Assembly (NCBI GenBank): GCA_964350865.1
Contig: CAYGLJ010000003.1
Location: 1-64,000 of the forward strand
DNA from: Pontimonas sp964350865
GTDB taxonomy: Bacteria; Actinomycetota; Actinomycetes; Actinomycetales; Microbacteriaceae
Length of the DNA stretch: 64,000 nt
Direction: 5' to 3'
The notes under the pieces were generated by a model that was not told the DNA's origin, did no database searches, and saw only the letters and a list, made by a program, of their open reading frames with translations. Position 1 is the stretch's first letter. Each line of letters opens with the position of its first letter. Shown here piece by piece: positions 16,234 through 25,013 of the stretch. Made by a program: the position numbers and the translations under genes.

Positions 16234-16938
16234 ATGGCGAAAAAGGATTCCTCGGAGAAAGAGCCCGGCCGCATCAAGCAGCTCTGGCAAATTTTCAACC
16301 TCACCAAGAAGTCCGACAAGCTTCTTGTCCCGCTGCTTCTGTTGACGCTCATCGTGCCCATCGTGGCGGGCGTGGGGGCGGCAATCCTCATCTCCGGTGG
16401 CAGCATCCTCACCCTGATTCTCTACATCATCACGGGAATCCTGCTTGCGATCCTCCTCACTCTGGTGGTTCTGGGGCAGCGCGCTGAGCGCACCGCGTAT
16501 CAGCAGATTTCTGGCCAACCAGGCGCCGTAGGAGCTGTGTTGCGGAGCGCACTGCGCCGCGCGTGGCAGGCGAGCGAGTTCCCTGTTGCTGTGAACCCCA
16601 GAACCCAGGAAGCGGTTTACCGAGCGGTGGGTAAACCAGGGGTCGTCCTTATTGCCGAGGGCTCAAAAACAAAAACGAAGAAGATGCTCGAGGATGAGCG
16701 TCGAGCTGTCCTCCGGGCCGTTCCCGAGATTCCGGTGCACTTTGTCTATGTCGGACCGGATGCCGATTCAACACCACTCCACAAACTCAACAAGACCCTC
16801 AAGTCTTTCAAGAATTCTCTGCGGAAAGCTGAAGTTCTCGCGGTCTCTCACCGCCTCAACTCGTTGAAGAGCGGACCCAACATGCCTGTCCCCAAGGGAA
16901 TCGACCCCACCAAAGCGCGCGCGCCTAAGCCTCGCTAA
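16234..16938 (+). CDS. DUF4191 family membrane protein
   Basis: This 234-residue protein matches the actinobacterial DUF4191 family. A charged N-terminus (about 1-30) precedes two adjacent hydrophobic segments (about 31-50 and 55-78) that should anchor it in the membrane. A basic cytoplasmic domain follows, with GSKTKTKKMLEDERRAV and a Lys/Arg-rich tail. The function is unknown. In mycobacteria the family member sits between the lipoate genes lipB-lipA and glnA; here it follows the E2 gene after 30 bases with no lipBA. The ATG has AGGAG upstream. The 3' end overlaps the convergent RDD gene by 4 bases. Confidence 0.85.
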   Translation: MAKKDSSEKEPGRIKQLWQIFNLTKKSDKLLVPLLLLTLIVPIVAGVGAAILISGGSILTLILYIITGILLAILLTLVVLGQRAERTAYQQISGQPGAVGAVLRSALRRAWQASEFPVAVNPRTQEAVYRAVGKPGVVLIAEGSKTKTKKMLEDERRAVLRAVPEIPVHFVYVGPDADSTPLHKLNKTLKSFKNSLRKAEVLAVSHRLNSLKSGPNMPVPKGIDPTKARAPKPR

Positions 16939-17324
16939 CGACGGACAAGAATCGTCCCCACCAGGCGATCGTGAGCTCCTCGTTGGTCCTCATCGACGAT
17001 GACCGCAGGAATCACCAGAGCGACGAGTAGCGGCCGAATCAGCGGGGGCAGAATCCCCAGCGCTCCTCCCCTAATCGGTGCGATGCGCATGCCCGTGATG
17101 AGGTGGCCAGGGGATCCCGCCACCAACAATCCGCCGAGCACCTGCAGGACGATAAAGATGGCGAGCGTCCACATCCCGTTGTAGTCAAAAAAGAGCACCG
17201 AGATACCGACCGCAATGGCCCAGTCGATGCCAAGACCCGCAACCCGTCGAAGGTAGGTCGGTGTTGACCTCGGGCCGTCCTGAGGAAGACCAAACTTCTT
17301 GCCCGGCCAATACTCCTCATCCAC
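16935..17324 (-). CDS. RDD family membrane protein
   Basis: About 129 residues with the RDD domain: RVAGLGIDWAIAVG carries the characteristic Arg and Asp, followed by three hydrophobic segments, the SPGHLITGMRIAP loop, and a terminal DEDQRGAHDRLVGTILV. RDD proteins are small multi-pass membrane proteins of mostly unknown role; some have been linked to Na+/H+ exchange. I chose the second of two tandem GTG codons (17324) because GGAGG lies four bases before it; the first (17327) is also possible. A much longer reading to 17435 would run into the glnA control region. The position next to DUF4191 and glnA is conserved in actinobacteria. Confidence 0.8.
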   Translation of the reverse strand: MDEEYWPGKKFGLPQDGPRSTPTYLRRVAGLGIDWAIAVGISVLFFDYNGMWTLAIFIVLQVLGGLLVAGSPGHLITGMRIAPIRGGALGILPPLIRPLLVALVIPAVIVDEDQRGAHDRLVGTILVRR

Positions 17325-17354
17325 CACCCCTCCAGTGTAGGTTGCCAGCCTGAT

Positions 17355-17370
17355 GTAACACAGAGGAAAC
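17355..17370 (+). promoter_or_regulatory. candidate GlnR-type box upstream of glnA
   Basis: GTAAC, six bases, then GAAAC matches the published actinobacterial GlnR half-site pair (gTnAc-N6-GaAAc). It lies just upstream of the predicted -35 of glnA, a suitable place for an activator. A second downstream pair is not evident. Whether this organism has GlnR is unknown. Confidence 0.45.
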
Positions 17371-17378
17371 AATCCGGA

Positions 17379-17406
17379 TATGACCGAGAAATTGCGCGGG
17401 GATACT
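17379..17406 (+). promoter_or_regulatory. predicted glnA promoter
   Basis: TATGAC (17379-17384) and GATACT (17401-17406) are spaced 16 bases apart and resemble SigA -35 and -10 elements. Transcription would start near 17413, leaving a leader of about 55 bases before the glnA ATG. Confidence 0.4.
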
Positions 17407-17466
17407 GTCGGAGCAGGTTGGAACCCCAGCCACACTCAATCCCACGAAATAACAGGAGTGACCAGC

Positions 17467-18891
17467 ATGTTTAAGAACTCTTCGGAAGTCCTGAAGTACA
17501 TCAAAGAAAAGGACGTCAAGTTCCTTGACATCCGTTTCACCGATTTGCCTGGAGTGCAGCAGCACTTCAACATCCCCGCCCACTCGGTTGACGAAGAGTT
17601 CTTCACCGTCGGCCAGCTGTTCGATGGTTCCTCCATCCGCGGATTCCAGCAGATTCACGAGTCTGATCTTCAGTTGATTCCCGATGTCACCACCGCATAT
17701 GTGGATGCATTCCGCGACGAGCTGACCCTCGTTATGGTGTTTGACATTTACAACCCCCGCAACGGTGAGATCTACAGTCGTGACCCCCGCCAGGTGGCGC
17801 ACAAGGCGGAGAAGTACCTCGCCTCGACAGGTATCGCGGATACCGCGTTCTTTGCACCTGAGGCCGAGTTCTACATCTTCGACGACGTTCGGTACGACGT
17901 CCGCCAGAACCGCAGCTTCTACGAGGTGGACTCCATTGAGGGCGCCTGGAACAGCGGTCGCATGGAAGAGGGCGGAAACCTCGCCAACAAGACCCCCTAC
18001 AAGGGTGGTTACTTCCCCGTGTCTCCCGTGGATCACTTCGCTGACCTGCGCGATGACATCTGCCTGAAGCTTGAAGAAGCGGGCCTTATCGTTGAGCGCT
18101 CTCACCACGAGGTGGGAACCGGTGGTCAGGCGGAGATCAACTACCGCTTCAACACCATGGTGAACGCGGCCGATGACATTCTGAAGTTCAAGTACATCGT
18201 CAAGAACACCGCACTGCAGTGGGGCAAGACGGCGACCTTCATGCCCAAGCCCCTCTTCGGTGACAACGGATCGGGTATGCACACCCACCAGTCGCTGTGG
18301 AACGACGGCAAGCCACTGTTCTACGACGAGAAGGGCTATGGCGGGCTCTCCGACATCGCTCGCTGGTACATCGGTGGAATTCTGAAGCACGCACCTGCGC
18401 TTCTGGCCTTCACCAACCCCAGCCTCAACAGCTACCACCGCTTGGTCAAGGGGTTCGAAGCTCCCGTGAACCTGGTCTACTCGGCGGGAAACCGCTCGGC
18501 AGCGATTCGTATCCCGATTACCGGAACCAACCCGAAAGCCAAGCGGATCGAGTTCCGTGCTCCTGATGCGGCCAGCAACCCGTATCTCGCCTTTGCTGCG
18601 CAGATGATGGCGGGTCTGGATGGAATCCTGAACAAGATTGAGCCTCACGAGCCCGTCGACAAGGACCTCTATGAACTGCCCCCGGAGGAAGCCAAAGCTA
18701 TCCCCCAGGTTCCTGGTTCACTGGAGGAAGCCCTTGTCGCGTTGGAGAACGACCACGAGTTCTTGCTCGCTGGTGGTGTCTTCACCGAGGACCTCATTGA
18801 GACCTGGATCGATTTCAAGCGTGAGAACGAGATTCTGCCGATGGCGCAGCGTCCTCACCCCTTCGAGTTCGAGCTGTACTACGGCGTCTAA
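17467..18891 (+). CDS. glnA: glutamine synthetase type I (adenylylatable)
   Basis: This 474-residue enzyme makes glutamine from glutamate, ammonia and ATP and is the main ammonium-assimilating enzyme. The beta-Grasp N-terminus includes FDGSSIRGF; the catalytic domain has APEAEFYIF, HHEVGTGGQAEI, GSGMHTHQSLW and NRSAAIRIP. The adenylylation site is present as DLYELPPEE with Tyr402, so activity should be controlled by the neighbouring GlnE. The start is ATG 17467 with AGGAG at an optimal distance; an upstream ATG at 17380 has no such site. A candidate GlnR box and promoter precede it. A bidirectional hairpin separates it from convergent glnE. Confidence 0.97.
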   Translation: MFKNSSEVLKYIKEKDVKFLDIRFTDLPGVQQHFNIPAHSVDEEFFTVGQLFDGSSIRGFQQIHESDLQLIPDVTTAYVDAFRDELTLVMVFDIYNPRNGEIYSRDPRQVAHKAEKYLASTGIADTAFFAPEAEFYIFDDVRYDVRQNRSFYEVDSIEGAWNSGRMEEGGNLANKTPYKGGYFPVSPVDHFADLRDDICLKLEEAGLIVERSHHEVGTGGQAEINYRFNTMVNAADDILKFKYIVKNTALQWGKTATFMPKPLFGDNGSGMHTHQSLWNDGKPLFYDEKGYGGLSDIARWYIGGILKHAPALLAFTNPSLNSYHRLVKGFEAPVNLVYSAGNRSAAIRIPITGTNPKAKRIEFRAPDAASNPYLAFAAQMMAGLDGILNKIEPHEPVDKDLYELPPEEAKAIPQVPGSLEEALVALENDHEFLLAGGVFTEDLIETWIDFKRENEILPMAQRPHPFEFELYYGV

Positions 18892-18907
18892 TTCGAGAGA
18901 CAGACTC

Positions 18908-18939
18908 TGGTGGGCCCTATCGTGGGATGGGGCCCACCA
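18908..18939. terminator. bidirectional hairpin between glnA and glnE
   Basis: A perfect 10-base stem (TGGTGGGCCC at 18908-18917, its complement at 18930-18939) with a 12-base loop lies between the two convergent stop codons. There is no T tract, as is usual in actinobacterial terminators. Confidence 0.75.
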
Positions 18940-18944
18940 GGCCG

Positions 18945-21848
18945 TTAAGCCTCGTGTCCATAGAAGACGCGCTCAAACACCACCCGAGCGCGCCGAGTGA
19001 CTCGGAGGTAGGTCTCCTCCAGCACACTCGCGCTTCGGGGCGGGTATCCCATGAGGCGGGCTGCGCCCTCCAACCCCACACGGTCACTGGGGAGAACATC
19101 TGTCGAAGACTCACCAAAGAGGGCCAGAGCCGTCCTAATCCGCGATGCCAGGAGCCACGCCTCCCGAAGAAGCTCGACATCAGCTTGAGCGAGGAGACCG
19201 TTGTCTTCGATGCGCTCCAAAGCTTCCAGTGTTGAGGCTGATCGAATGTCGGGATAGTCATGCCCATGCTGAAGCTGCAACAGTTGGACAGCCCACTCCA
19301 CGTCGCTGAGCGAGCCACGACCAAGCTTCAGATGGCGAGAGGCATCAGCTCCCTGCGGAAGCCGCTCAGCCTCAACGCGGGCCTTGATACGCCTAATTTC
19401 TCGGGCCTCTTCCTCGCGGAACACTTTCGGATAGCGATACGTCGCTGCCATATCGAGGAAATCAGTGGTTAGTGCCTCATCTCCGACATAGCTCGCTGCC
19501 CTCAGAAGTGCCTGCGCTTCCCAGCCGAGCGCCCAACGCTCGTAGTAGGCCGCATAGGCGTCCAGGCTGCGCACGATCGGGCCATTCTTACCCTCCGGGC
19601 GCAGTCCAGCATCGAGATCAACCGGGAACAGCACATCCTCGCTCAACCGGGTGATGTCCTTGACAATCCGCTCTGCGACACTGTGAGCGTTCTCTGCGGC
19701 TCCTACGTCCCTGAAGACATAGACCACATCCAGATCTGACCCAAAGCTCAACTCGGCCCCGCCGAGTCTGCCCATCGCGATAAGGGCAAACTCGATTCCA
19801 TCATCGGGTGTGCGGGCCAAGGTGACGATTCCCTCGAGGAAAGCCCTTGAGAGGTCGGTGAGCGCTCGCCCCACCTGCGTAATGTCGCTCACACCGACCA
19901 TGCTGGAGAGAGCGATGCGCAACAGCTCCCGGCGCCTGAATCCTCGGAGAGCTTTTTTGGCAGTGTCCTCACTGTCCTGGTGGCGCTCGAGCGTCGCTGC
20001 TACCTCCTCACGCAGGGACGAGAGCTCCCTCGGGGCGAGATCGTCATCATTGTCCAGCCATGCGGCACCCTCAGGGACGCGCCCAAACAGTTTCGCCACA
20101 AATGCGCTTGTCCCCAGCACCGTCATCAATCTCCCGGCAGCTCCTGATGAATCACGAAGCATCCGAAGGAACCAATAGGACTCCCCCAGGTCATCACTGA
20201 GTTGGCGGAAGGCGAGCAGACCACCATCGGGGTCGGTGCCCTCCGCGAGCCACTTGAGGAGGACCGGAAGTAATGTCTTGTGGATGGCAGAACTGCGGGA
20301 CACACCCTGAGTGAGGGCCCCAATGTGATGGAGCGCACCCTCAGGGTTTCTAAAGCCTGAAGCTTGGAGACGCAACGCTGCTTGCTCACTCGTGAGCTCC
20401 ACGCCCTGGTCTTCGAGGCCTGCCACCGCAGAGAGCAGTGGCCGGTAAAAGAGGCGCTCATGCAGGCTGCGAACAGAGCGCTGAATCCCTCGCCAGTGCT
20501 CCACCAAGCTCTCTGCCGTGTCGGCGAGCTTCGTGTGCCGGGCGAGCACCCGAAGCGCCTCTTCGCTCTGCGGCATCACGTGGCTGCGCTTCAGAGCGCC
20601 CAGCTGGATTCGGTGCTCGAGCACCCGAAGCGTTCGATAAGCGTGATCAAACTCGGCCGCCTCAGCGCGGCCTACATATCCCGCTTCGCTGAGAGCTCTC
20701 AAAGCCCCCAAGGTATCCAGTTTTCGCACAGTGTCATCGTGCGCGCCGTGGACGAGCTGGAGTAGCTGAATGGTGAACTCAATATCTCGAAGTCCGCCGG
20801 GACCCAGCTTGATTTGGTACTCCACTTGGTCAGCAGGGATGTTGTCAGTCACGCGCTCGCGCATACGCTGCACTTGTTCGACGAAGCCTGGCCGACTCGA
20901 GGCTTGCCAAATGAGTGGCTCCAGTGCTTCTCGGTAGGCGATACCGAGGGCGCGGTCTCCTGCTAGAGGCCGAGCCTTAATCAGGGCCTGAAACTCCCAA
21001 TCGTGGGCCCACCGTTCGTAGTAGGCCAGATGTGACTCCAGTGTGCGCACCAGCGCACCGTCTTTCCCTTCAGGACGCAGATTGGGATCGACCTCCCAGA
21101 GCCCCGGCTCCACCCCAAACTCCATGAGATATCTCGCGGTCTCGCGAGCAAGGGTCTCTGCGCCCTTTACAACGACGCTGGGATCACCGCCCTCTGGCAC
21201 ATCAGTGACATAAATCACATCGACATCACTGAGGTAGTTGAGCTCTGCCGCTCCCGCCTTACCCATACCGATGATGGCCAGCGGGACCTCTGCGGCGCTC
21301 AGACCATGGTGTCCACGGGCGATATCCAGCGCAGCGTCCAGCGCGGCTGAGGCCATATCCGCCAGCGCCATCGCGACCTGGTCGACGACGGCGACCGGTG
21401 AGCTCTGGCGGGTATCCCACAGAGCGAGTCGGCAGAGCTGTCGGCGATAGGCGACTCGCAGAGCCATCGCGGCGTTTTCTGCACTAAGCCCCGCGATGGC
21501 ATCCCGGAAGATCGCGAGGTACTCGATGTCGCGGGGAAGCGAACGCAGAGGCTTATGGATGAGGTCCCACTGGTCAGGGTGGCGCTTGAGGAAGTCTCCT
21601 AGACCCGAACTCGCGCCAGCGAGCAGAACGAGAGATTCTCGGTGTTCACTAACAGACCATAGTTTGCTAAACCGGCTGGGATCCCTCTCGGCGACATCCG
21701 AAACAGTCTTGAGAGCGAGGTCAGGATCGGCTGCTGCAGAAAAGTCTTCGGCAGAGAATTCATGCGCATCGATGCGCGCTCTGGCCTCGTCTAGCCTCGC
21801 AAAGCCAGCTTTGGCCAGCGAGGATAGGGGTGACGGAGTCCGCGACAT
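18945..21848 (-). CDS. glnE: bifunctional glutamine synthetase adenylyltransferase/deadenylase
   Basis: This 967-residue enzyme attaches and removes AMP on the Tyr of glutamine synthetase in response to nitrogen status. It has two nucleotidyltransferase modules, each with the signature Gly-rich plus Ser-Asp-x-Asp motif: GMGKAGAAELNYLSDVD in the N-terminal half and AMGRLGGAELSFGSDLD in the C-terminal half. Each is followed by a helical GlnD/GlnE-like domain with LRPEGK and RDIE or SDVEW segments. Length matches full-size GlnE. It lies between its substrate glnA and glnA2, and starts 11 bases after the glnA2 stop, so glnA2-glnE are probably one transcript. Confidence 0.96.
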   Translation of the reverse strand: MSRTPSPLSSLAKAGFARLDEARARIDAHEFSAEDFSAAADPDLALKTVSDVAERDPSRFSKLWSVSEHRESLVLLAGASSGLGDFLKRHPDQWDLIHKPLRSLPRDIEYLAIFRDAIAGLSAENAAMALRVAYRRQLCRLALWDTRQSSPVAVVDQVAMALADMASAALDAALDIARGHHGLSAAEVPLAIIGMGKAGAAELNYLSDVDVIYVTDVPEGGDPSVVVKGAETLARETARYLMEFGVEPGLWEVDPNLRPEGKDGALVRTLESHLAYYERWAHDWEFQALIKARPLAGDRALGIAYREALEPLIWQASSRPGFVEQVQRMRERVTDNIPADQVEYQIKLGPGGLRDIEFTIQLLQLVHGAHDDTVRKLDTLGALRALSEAGYVGRAEAAEFDHAYRTLRVLEHRIQLGALKRSHVMPQSEEALRVLARHTKLADTAESLVEHWRGIQRSVRSLHERLFYRPLLSAVAGLEDQGVELTSEQAALRLQASGFRNPEGALHHIGALTQGVSRSSAIHKTLLPVLLKWLAEGTDPDGGLLAFRQLSDDLGESYWFLRMLRDSSGAAGRLMTVLGTSAFVAKLFGRVPEGAAWLDNDDDLAPRELSSLREEVAATLERHQDSEDTAKKALRGFRRRELLRIALSSMVGVSDITQVGRALTDLSRAFLEGIVTLARTPDDGIEFALIAMGRLGGAELSFGSDLDVVYVFRDVGAAENAHSVAERIVKDITRLSEDVLFPVDLDAGLRPEGKNGPIVRSLDAYAAYYERWALGWEAQALLRAASYVGDEALTTDFLDMAATYRYPKVFREEEAREIRRIKARVEAERLPQGADASRHLKLGRGSLSDVEWAVQLLQLQHGHDYPDIRSASTLEALERIEDNGLLAQADVELLREAWLLASRIRTALALFGESSTDVLPSDRVGLEGAARLMGYPPRSASVLEETYLRVTRRARVVFERVFYGHEA

Positions 21849-21859
21849 CCTCTGATGGG

Positions 21860-23197
21860 CTAGAGAATCTCGAGATTACTGGCGAGCTCGTAAGGGGTTA
21901 CCTGAGCGCGGTAGGTGTTCCAGTCGCGCTTCTTGTTCAACAACACATAGTTGAACACCTGCTCGCCCAGTGTGTCAGCGACAAGTTCACTGTCTTCCAT
22001 GAGCGAGAGGGCCCTGTCTAAGCTCGCGGGAAGCGGCTCATATCCCAGAGCTCGACGCTCACCCTCGCTCAACTCCCACACGGTGTCTTCGGCTTCGGCG
22101 GGTAGCTCATAGTTCTCCGAAATGCCCTTCAAGCCCGCGGCCAGAAGCACAGCAAACGCAAGGTAGGGGTTGGCTGCAGAGTCCATCGCTCGGTACTCGA
22201 TTCGCGCGCTTTGGCCTTTACCCGGCTTATAGAGCGGAACACGCACGAGGGCGCTGCGGTTGTTGTGACCCCAGGTGACATAACTGGGCGCTTCATGGCC
22301 GCCCCAGAGCCGCTTGTAGGAGTTGACGAACTGGTTGGTGATGGCCGTGAACTCTGGAGCGTGCTTCAGGATTCCCGCGACGAAGGATCGTCCTACTGCG
22401 GAGAGCTGGTACTTACCACCAGCGTCGAAGAACGCGTTGGTGTCTCCTTCAAACAGTGACATGTGCGTGTGCATGCCTGATCCGGGATGTTGCGCCATGG
22501 GTTTGGGCATGAAGGTCGCATACACACCCTGCTCAATTGCAACCTCTTTGACCACGGTGCGGAAGGTCATAATGTTGTCCGCTGTGGTGAGCGCGTCGGC
22601 GTAGCGAAGATCAATCTCGTTTTGACCAGGACCAGCCTCGTGGTGACTGAACTCCACAGAGATTCCCAAGTCCTCCAGCATGCGAATCGCACGACGCCGG
22701 AAATCGTGAGCGCTGCCACCAGGAACATTGTCGAAATACCCCGCAGAATCCACAGGCTCGGGACCATTCTCACCGTAAGCACTCGACTTGAGCAGATAGA
22801 ACTCAATCTCGGGGTGGGTGTAGAAGGTGAAGCCTAAGTCCGCAGCTTTTTCTAACTGTCGCTTCAGGACAAAACGAGGATCCGTGACCGCCGGCTGACC
22901 ATCCGGGGTCGTAATGTCGCAGAACATCCGGGCAGTGGGGTCAATCTCACCGCGCCACGGCAGAATCTGGAATGTCGTGGGGTCAGGATGCGCCAAAACG
23001 TCAGCCTCGAAAGCGCGGGTAAAGCCCTCAATGGAGGATCCATCGATGCCCAGGCCCTCGGCGAAGGCTCCTTCAATCTCGGCGGGCGCGACGGCCACCA
23101 TCTTGAGTGTGCCGACGACGTCGGTGAACCACAAACGGATGAACTTCACTCCGCGCTCTTCAATTGTGCGCAGAACAAAATCTCGTTGCTTATCCAT
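21860..23197 (-). CDS. glnA2: glutamine synthetase paralogue GlnA2 (type I-alpha)
   Basis: This 445-residue class I glutamine synthetase has DGSSIEGF, HPEIEFYLL, HHEAGPGQNEID, GSGMHTHMSLF and NNRSALVRVP. The adenylylation motif NLYELP is not present at the usual position; the region reads YELPAEAEDTVWEL, so GlnE should not modify it. Family members of this type occur beside glnE across actinobacteria and make glutamine or, in some species, gamma-glutamylate polyamines. I place the start at ATG 23197, six bases from AAGGA; the in-frame GTG three bases earlier is too close. It is divergent from nadE with about 57 bases between. Confidence 0.93.
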   Translation of the reverse strand: MDKQRDFVLRTIEERGVKFIRLWFTDVVGTLKMVAVAPAEIEGAFAEGLGIDGSSIEGFTRAFEADVLAHPDPTTFQILPWRGEIDPTARMFCDITTPDGQPAVTDPRFVLKRQLEKAADLGFTFYTHPEIEFYLLKSSAYGENGPEPVDSAGYFDNVPGGSAHDFRRRAIRMLEDLGISVEFSHHEAGPGQNEIDLRYADALTTADNIMTFRTVVKEVAIEQGVYATFMPKPMAQHPGSGMHTHMSLFEGDTNAFFDAGGKYQLSAVGRSFVAGILKHAPEFTAITNQFVNSYKRLWGGHEAPSYVTWGHNNRSALVRVPLYKPGKGQSARIEYRAMDSAANPYLAFAVLLAAGLKGISENYELPAEAEDTVWELSEGERRALGYEPLPASLDRALSLMEDSELVADTLGEQVFNYVLLNKKRDWNTYRAQVTPYELASNLEIL

Positions 23198-23254
23198 CAC
23201 TTATCCTTTGCACCCATGTGGAGGGGCTAAAACCCTGCCATTAGGCTACTTGGT

Positions 23255-25003
23255 ATGCCCCGACTTCGCTTGGCCATGGCCCAAACTAACCCGATTGTGG
23301 GTGACCGGGCACACAATGTTGGGCGGCTCCTGGAACTTGCCCAGCAGGCTTACGATGAGGGCGCTCAGGTATTTCTCACCGGTGAGTTGGCGCTGACCGG
23401 ATACCCGATCGAAGACCTAGCGTTACGCGATAACTTTCTGGAAATCTCTCGCCATGCTCTTCACGCATTCGCCACAGCCCTCGAATCACGAGGAATGGGT
23501 GACATGGCTGTCGTGGTGGGGCATCCGGATGGCCCCTACACCGCGGAGGATTCAGCGACAATCCTGCACCACCCGGCGCGTGCAAAAAACTGCGCCTCTG
23601 TTCTCGCTCACGGATCAATCCAGGGAACCTACGCCAAACATCACCTCCCTAATTACGCAGTGTTTGATGAGTTTCGAACCTTCCTTCCTGGGAACGAGGG
23701 TTTGATTGTTCGAGCCGGCGGAGTTGACCTTGGCATCATCATCTGCGAGGACCTGTGGCGCTCTGATGGGCCCGTCGAGAGCCTCACCGGTTATCCCCTG
23801 GGTGCGCTTCTTGTCCCCAATGCTTCCCCGTTTGAGCGTGACAAGGACGAGGTGCGTGAGCCACTTGTCGTCACCCGCGCTCGGGAAATGCACACTCACA
23901 TCGCTTACGTGAATCTGGTCGGCGGGCAAGACGACTTGGTGTTCGATGGCGACAGCATGGTGGTTGACCCGGCGGGAACCCGCCTGTCCTGGGGCGCTCG
24001 GTTCGCCGAAGACCTGATCCTGCAGGACCTTGAGCTTCCTGCTTCCGCACTCGACGCTCCACTGCCCCCGCAGACTGCGCTGGTGGAGGTGGAGATCCGC
24101 AAACCCGGAGATAAGGCGCTCACTCCCAGAATCGCCCCGGAGGAAGATGACAACGCAATTCTGTGGCAAGCCCTAGTGACGGGAACGAGGGATTATGTGG
24201 CCAAGAATGGGTTCCCCTCGGTCATGCTGGGGCTCTCCGGGGGAATTGACTCAGCAGTCTGCGCAACGATTGCCGTCGACGCACTCGGTCCAGCTCGAGT
24301 ATTCGGGGTGAGTTTGCCCAGTATCCACTCCAGCGACCATTCCCTCGGCGATGCCGAAGCTTTGGCCACAACCCAGGGAATCGAGTATCGGGTGGAGCCC
24401 ATCGGCGACGTCGTGAGCGTTCTCGATAGTCAATTAGGGCTGACGGGGCTTGCAGCAGAAAACGTCCAAGCCCGGGCCCGCGCGATCATCCTGATGGCTC
24501 TGTCCAATCAAGAGGGACACCTGATTCTCACCACTGGCAACAAGTCCGAGCTGGCCGTGGGGTATTCGACGATCTATGGCGACTCTGTGGGTGGATACGC
24601 GCCGATTAAGGATGTGCCGAAGACACTGGTCTGGGAGTTGGCCCGGTGGCGTAATGAACAAGCGCTCGCCGCGGGGGAACAGCCACCCATCCCTCTCAGC
24701 TCCATCGAGAAACCTCCGAGCGCGGAGTTGAGGCCGGACCAAACTGACCAGGACAGCTTGCCGGACTACCAGGTCCTTGACGCCATCCTTGAGCTTCTCA
24801 TTGTGGAGGGTCTCGACGTTCCGCAGATCACGCAGCGGGGTTTTGACCCAGCGCTCGTCGAAGAGATTGTGGGCTTGGTGTCCAGGGCTGAGTGGAAGAG
24901 GCGCCAGGGTGCCATCGGACCCAGGATCTCGAGCGTTGCGTTTGGCAGAGACCGTAGGCTCCCGATTACCAGCAGACCTACCCCTTTTCCTTCCGCGCGA
25001 TAG
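23255..25003 (+). CDS. nadE: glutamine-dependent NAD+ synthetase
   Basis: The 582-residue enzyme amidates deamido-NAD to NAD in the last step of NAD synthesis, using ammonia from glutamine. The N-terminal nitrilase domain (about 1-270) has the Glu in TGELALTGYP, the Lys in YAKHHLPNY and the nucleophilic Cys in IICEDLWR. The C-terminal synthetase domain has the P-loop LGLSGGIDSA and TGNKSELAVGYSTIYGD. All catalytic residues are present. It starts divergently from glnA2 and is followed by panB after 10 bases, so two cofactor pathways (NAD and pantothenate/CoA) are probably cotranscribed. Confidence 0.95.
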   Translation: MPRLRLAMAQTNPIVGDRAHNVGRLLELAQQAYDEGAQVFLTGELALTGYPIEDLALRDNFLEISRHALHAFATALESRGMGDMAVVVGHPDGPYTAEDSATILHHPARAKNCASVLAHGSIQGTYAKHHLPNYAVFDEFRTFLPGNEGLIVRAGGVDLGIIICEDLWRSDGPVESLTGYPLGALLVPNASPFERDKDEVREPLVVTRAREMHTHIAYVNLVGGQDDLVFDGDSMVVDPAGTRLSWGARFAEDLILQDLELPASALDAPLPPQTALVEVEIRKPGDKALTPRIAPEEDDNAILWQALVTGTRDYVAKNGFPSVMLGLSGGIDSAVCATIAVDALGPARVFGVSLPSIHSSDHSLGDAEALATTQGIEYRVEPIGDVVSVLDSQLGLTGLAAENVQARARAIILMALSNQEGHLILTTGNKSELAVGYSTIYGDSVGGYAPIKDVPKTLVWELARWRNEQALAAGEQPPIPLSSIEKPPSAELRPDQTDQDSLPDYQVLDAILELLIVEGLDVPQITQRGFDPALVEEIVGLVSRAEWKRRQGAIGPRISSVAFGRDRRLPITSRPTPFPSAR

Positions 25004-25013
25004 GCTCACACGC

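Noticed and set aside
17317..18648. A 443-codon open frame antisense to glnA
   Set aside because: It lies entirely opposite a gene with full glutamine synthetase motifs, has no ribosome-binding site and no recognisable domain. Long antisense frames are expected in GC-rich DNA.
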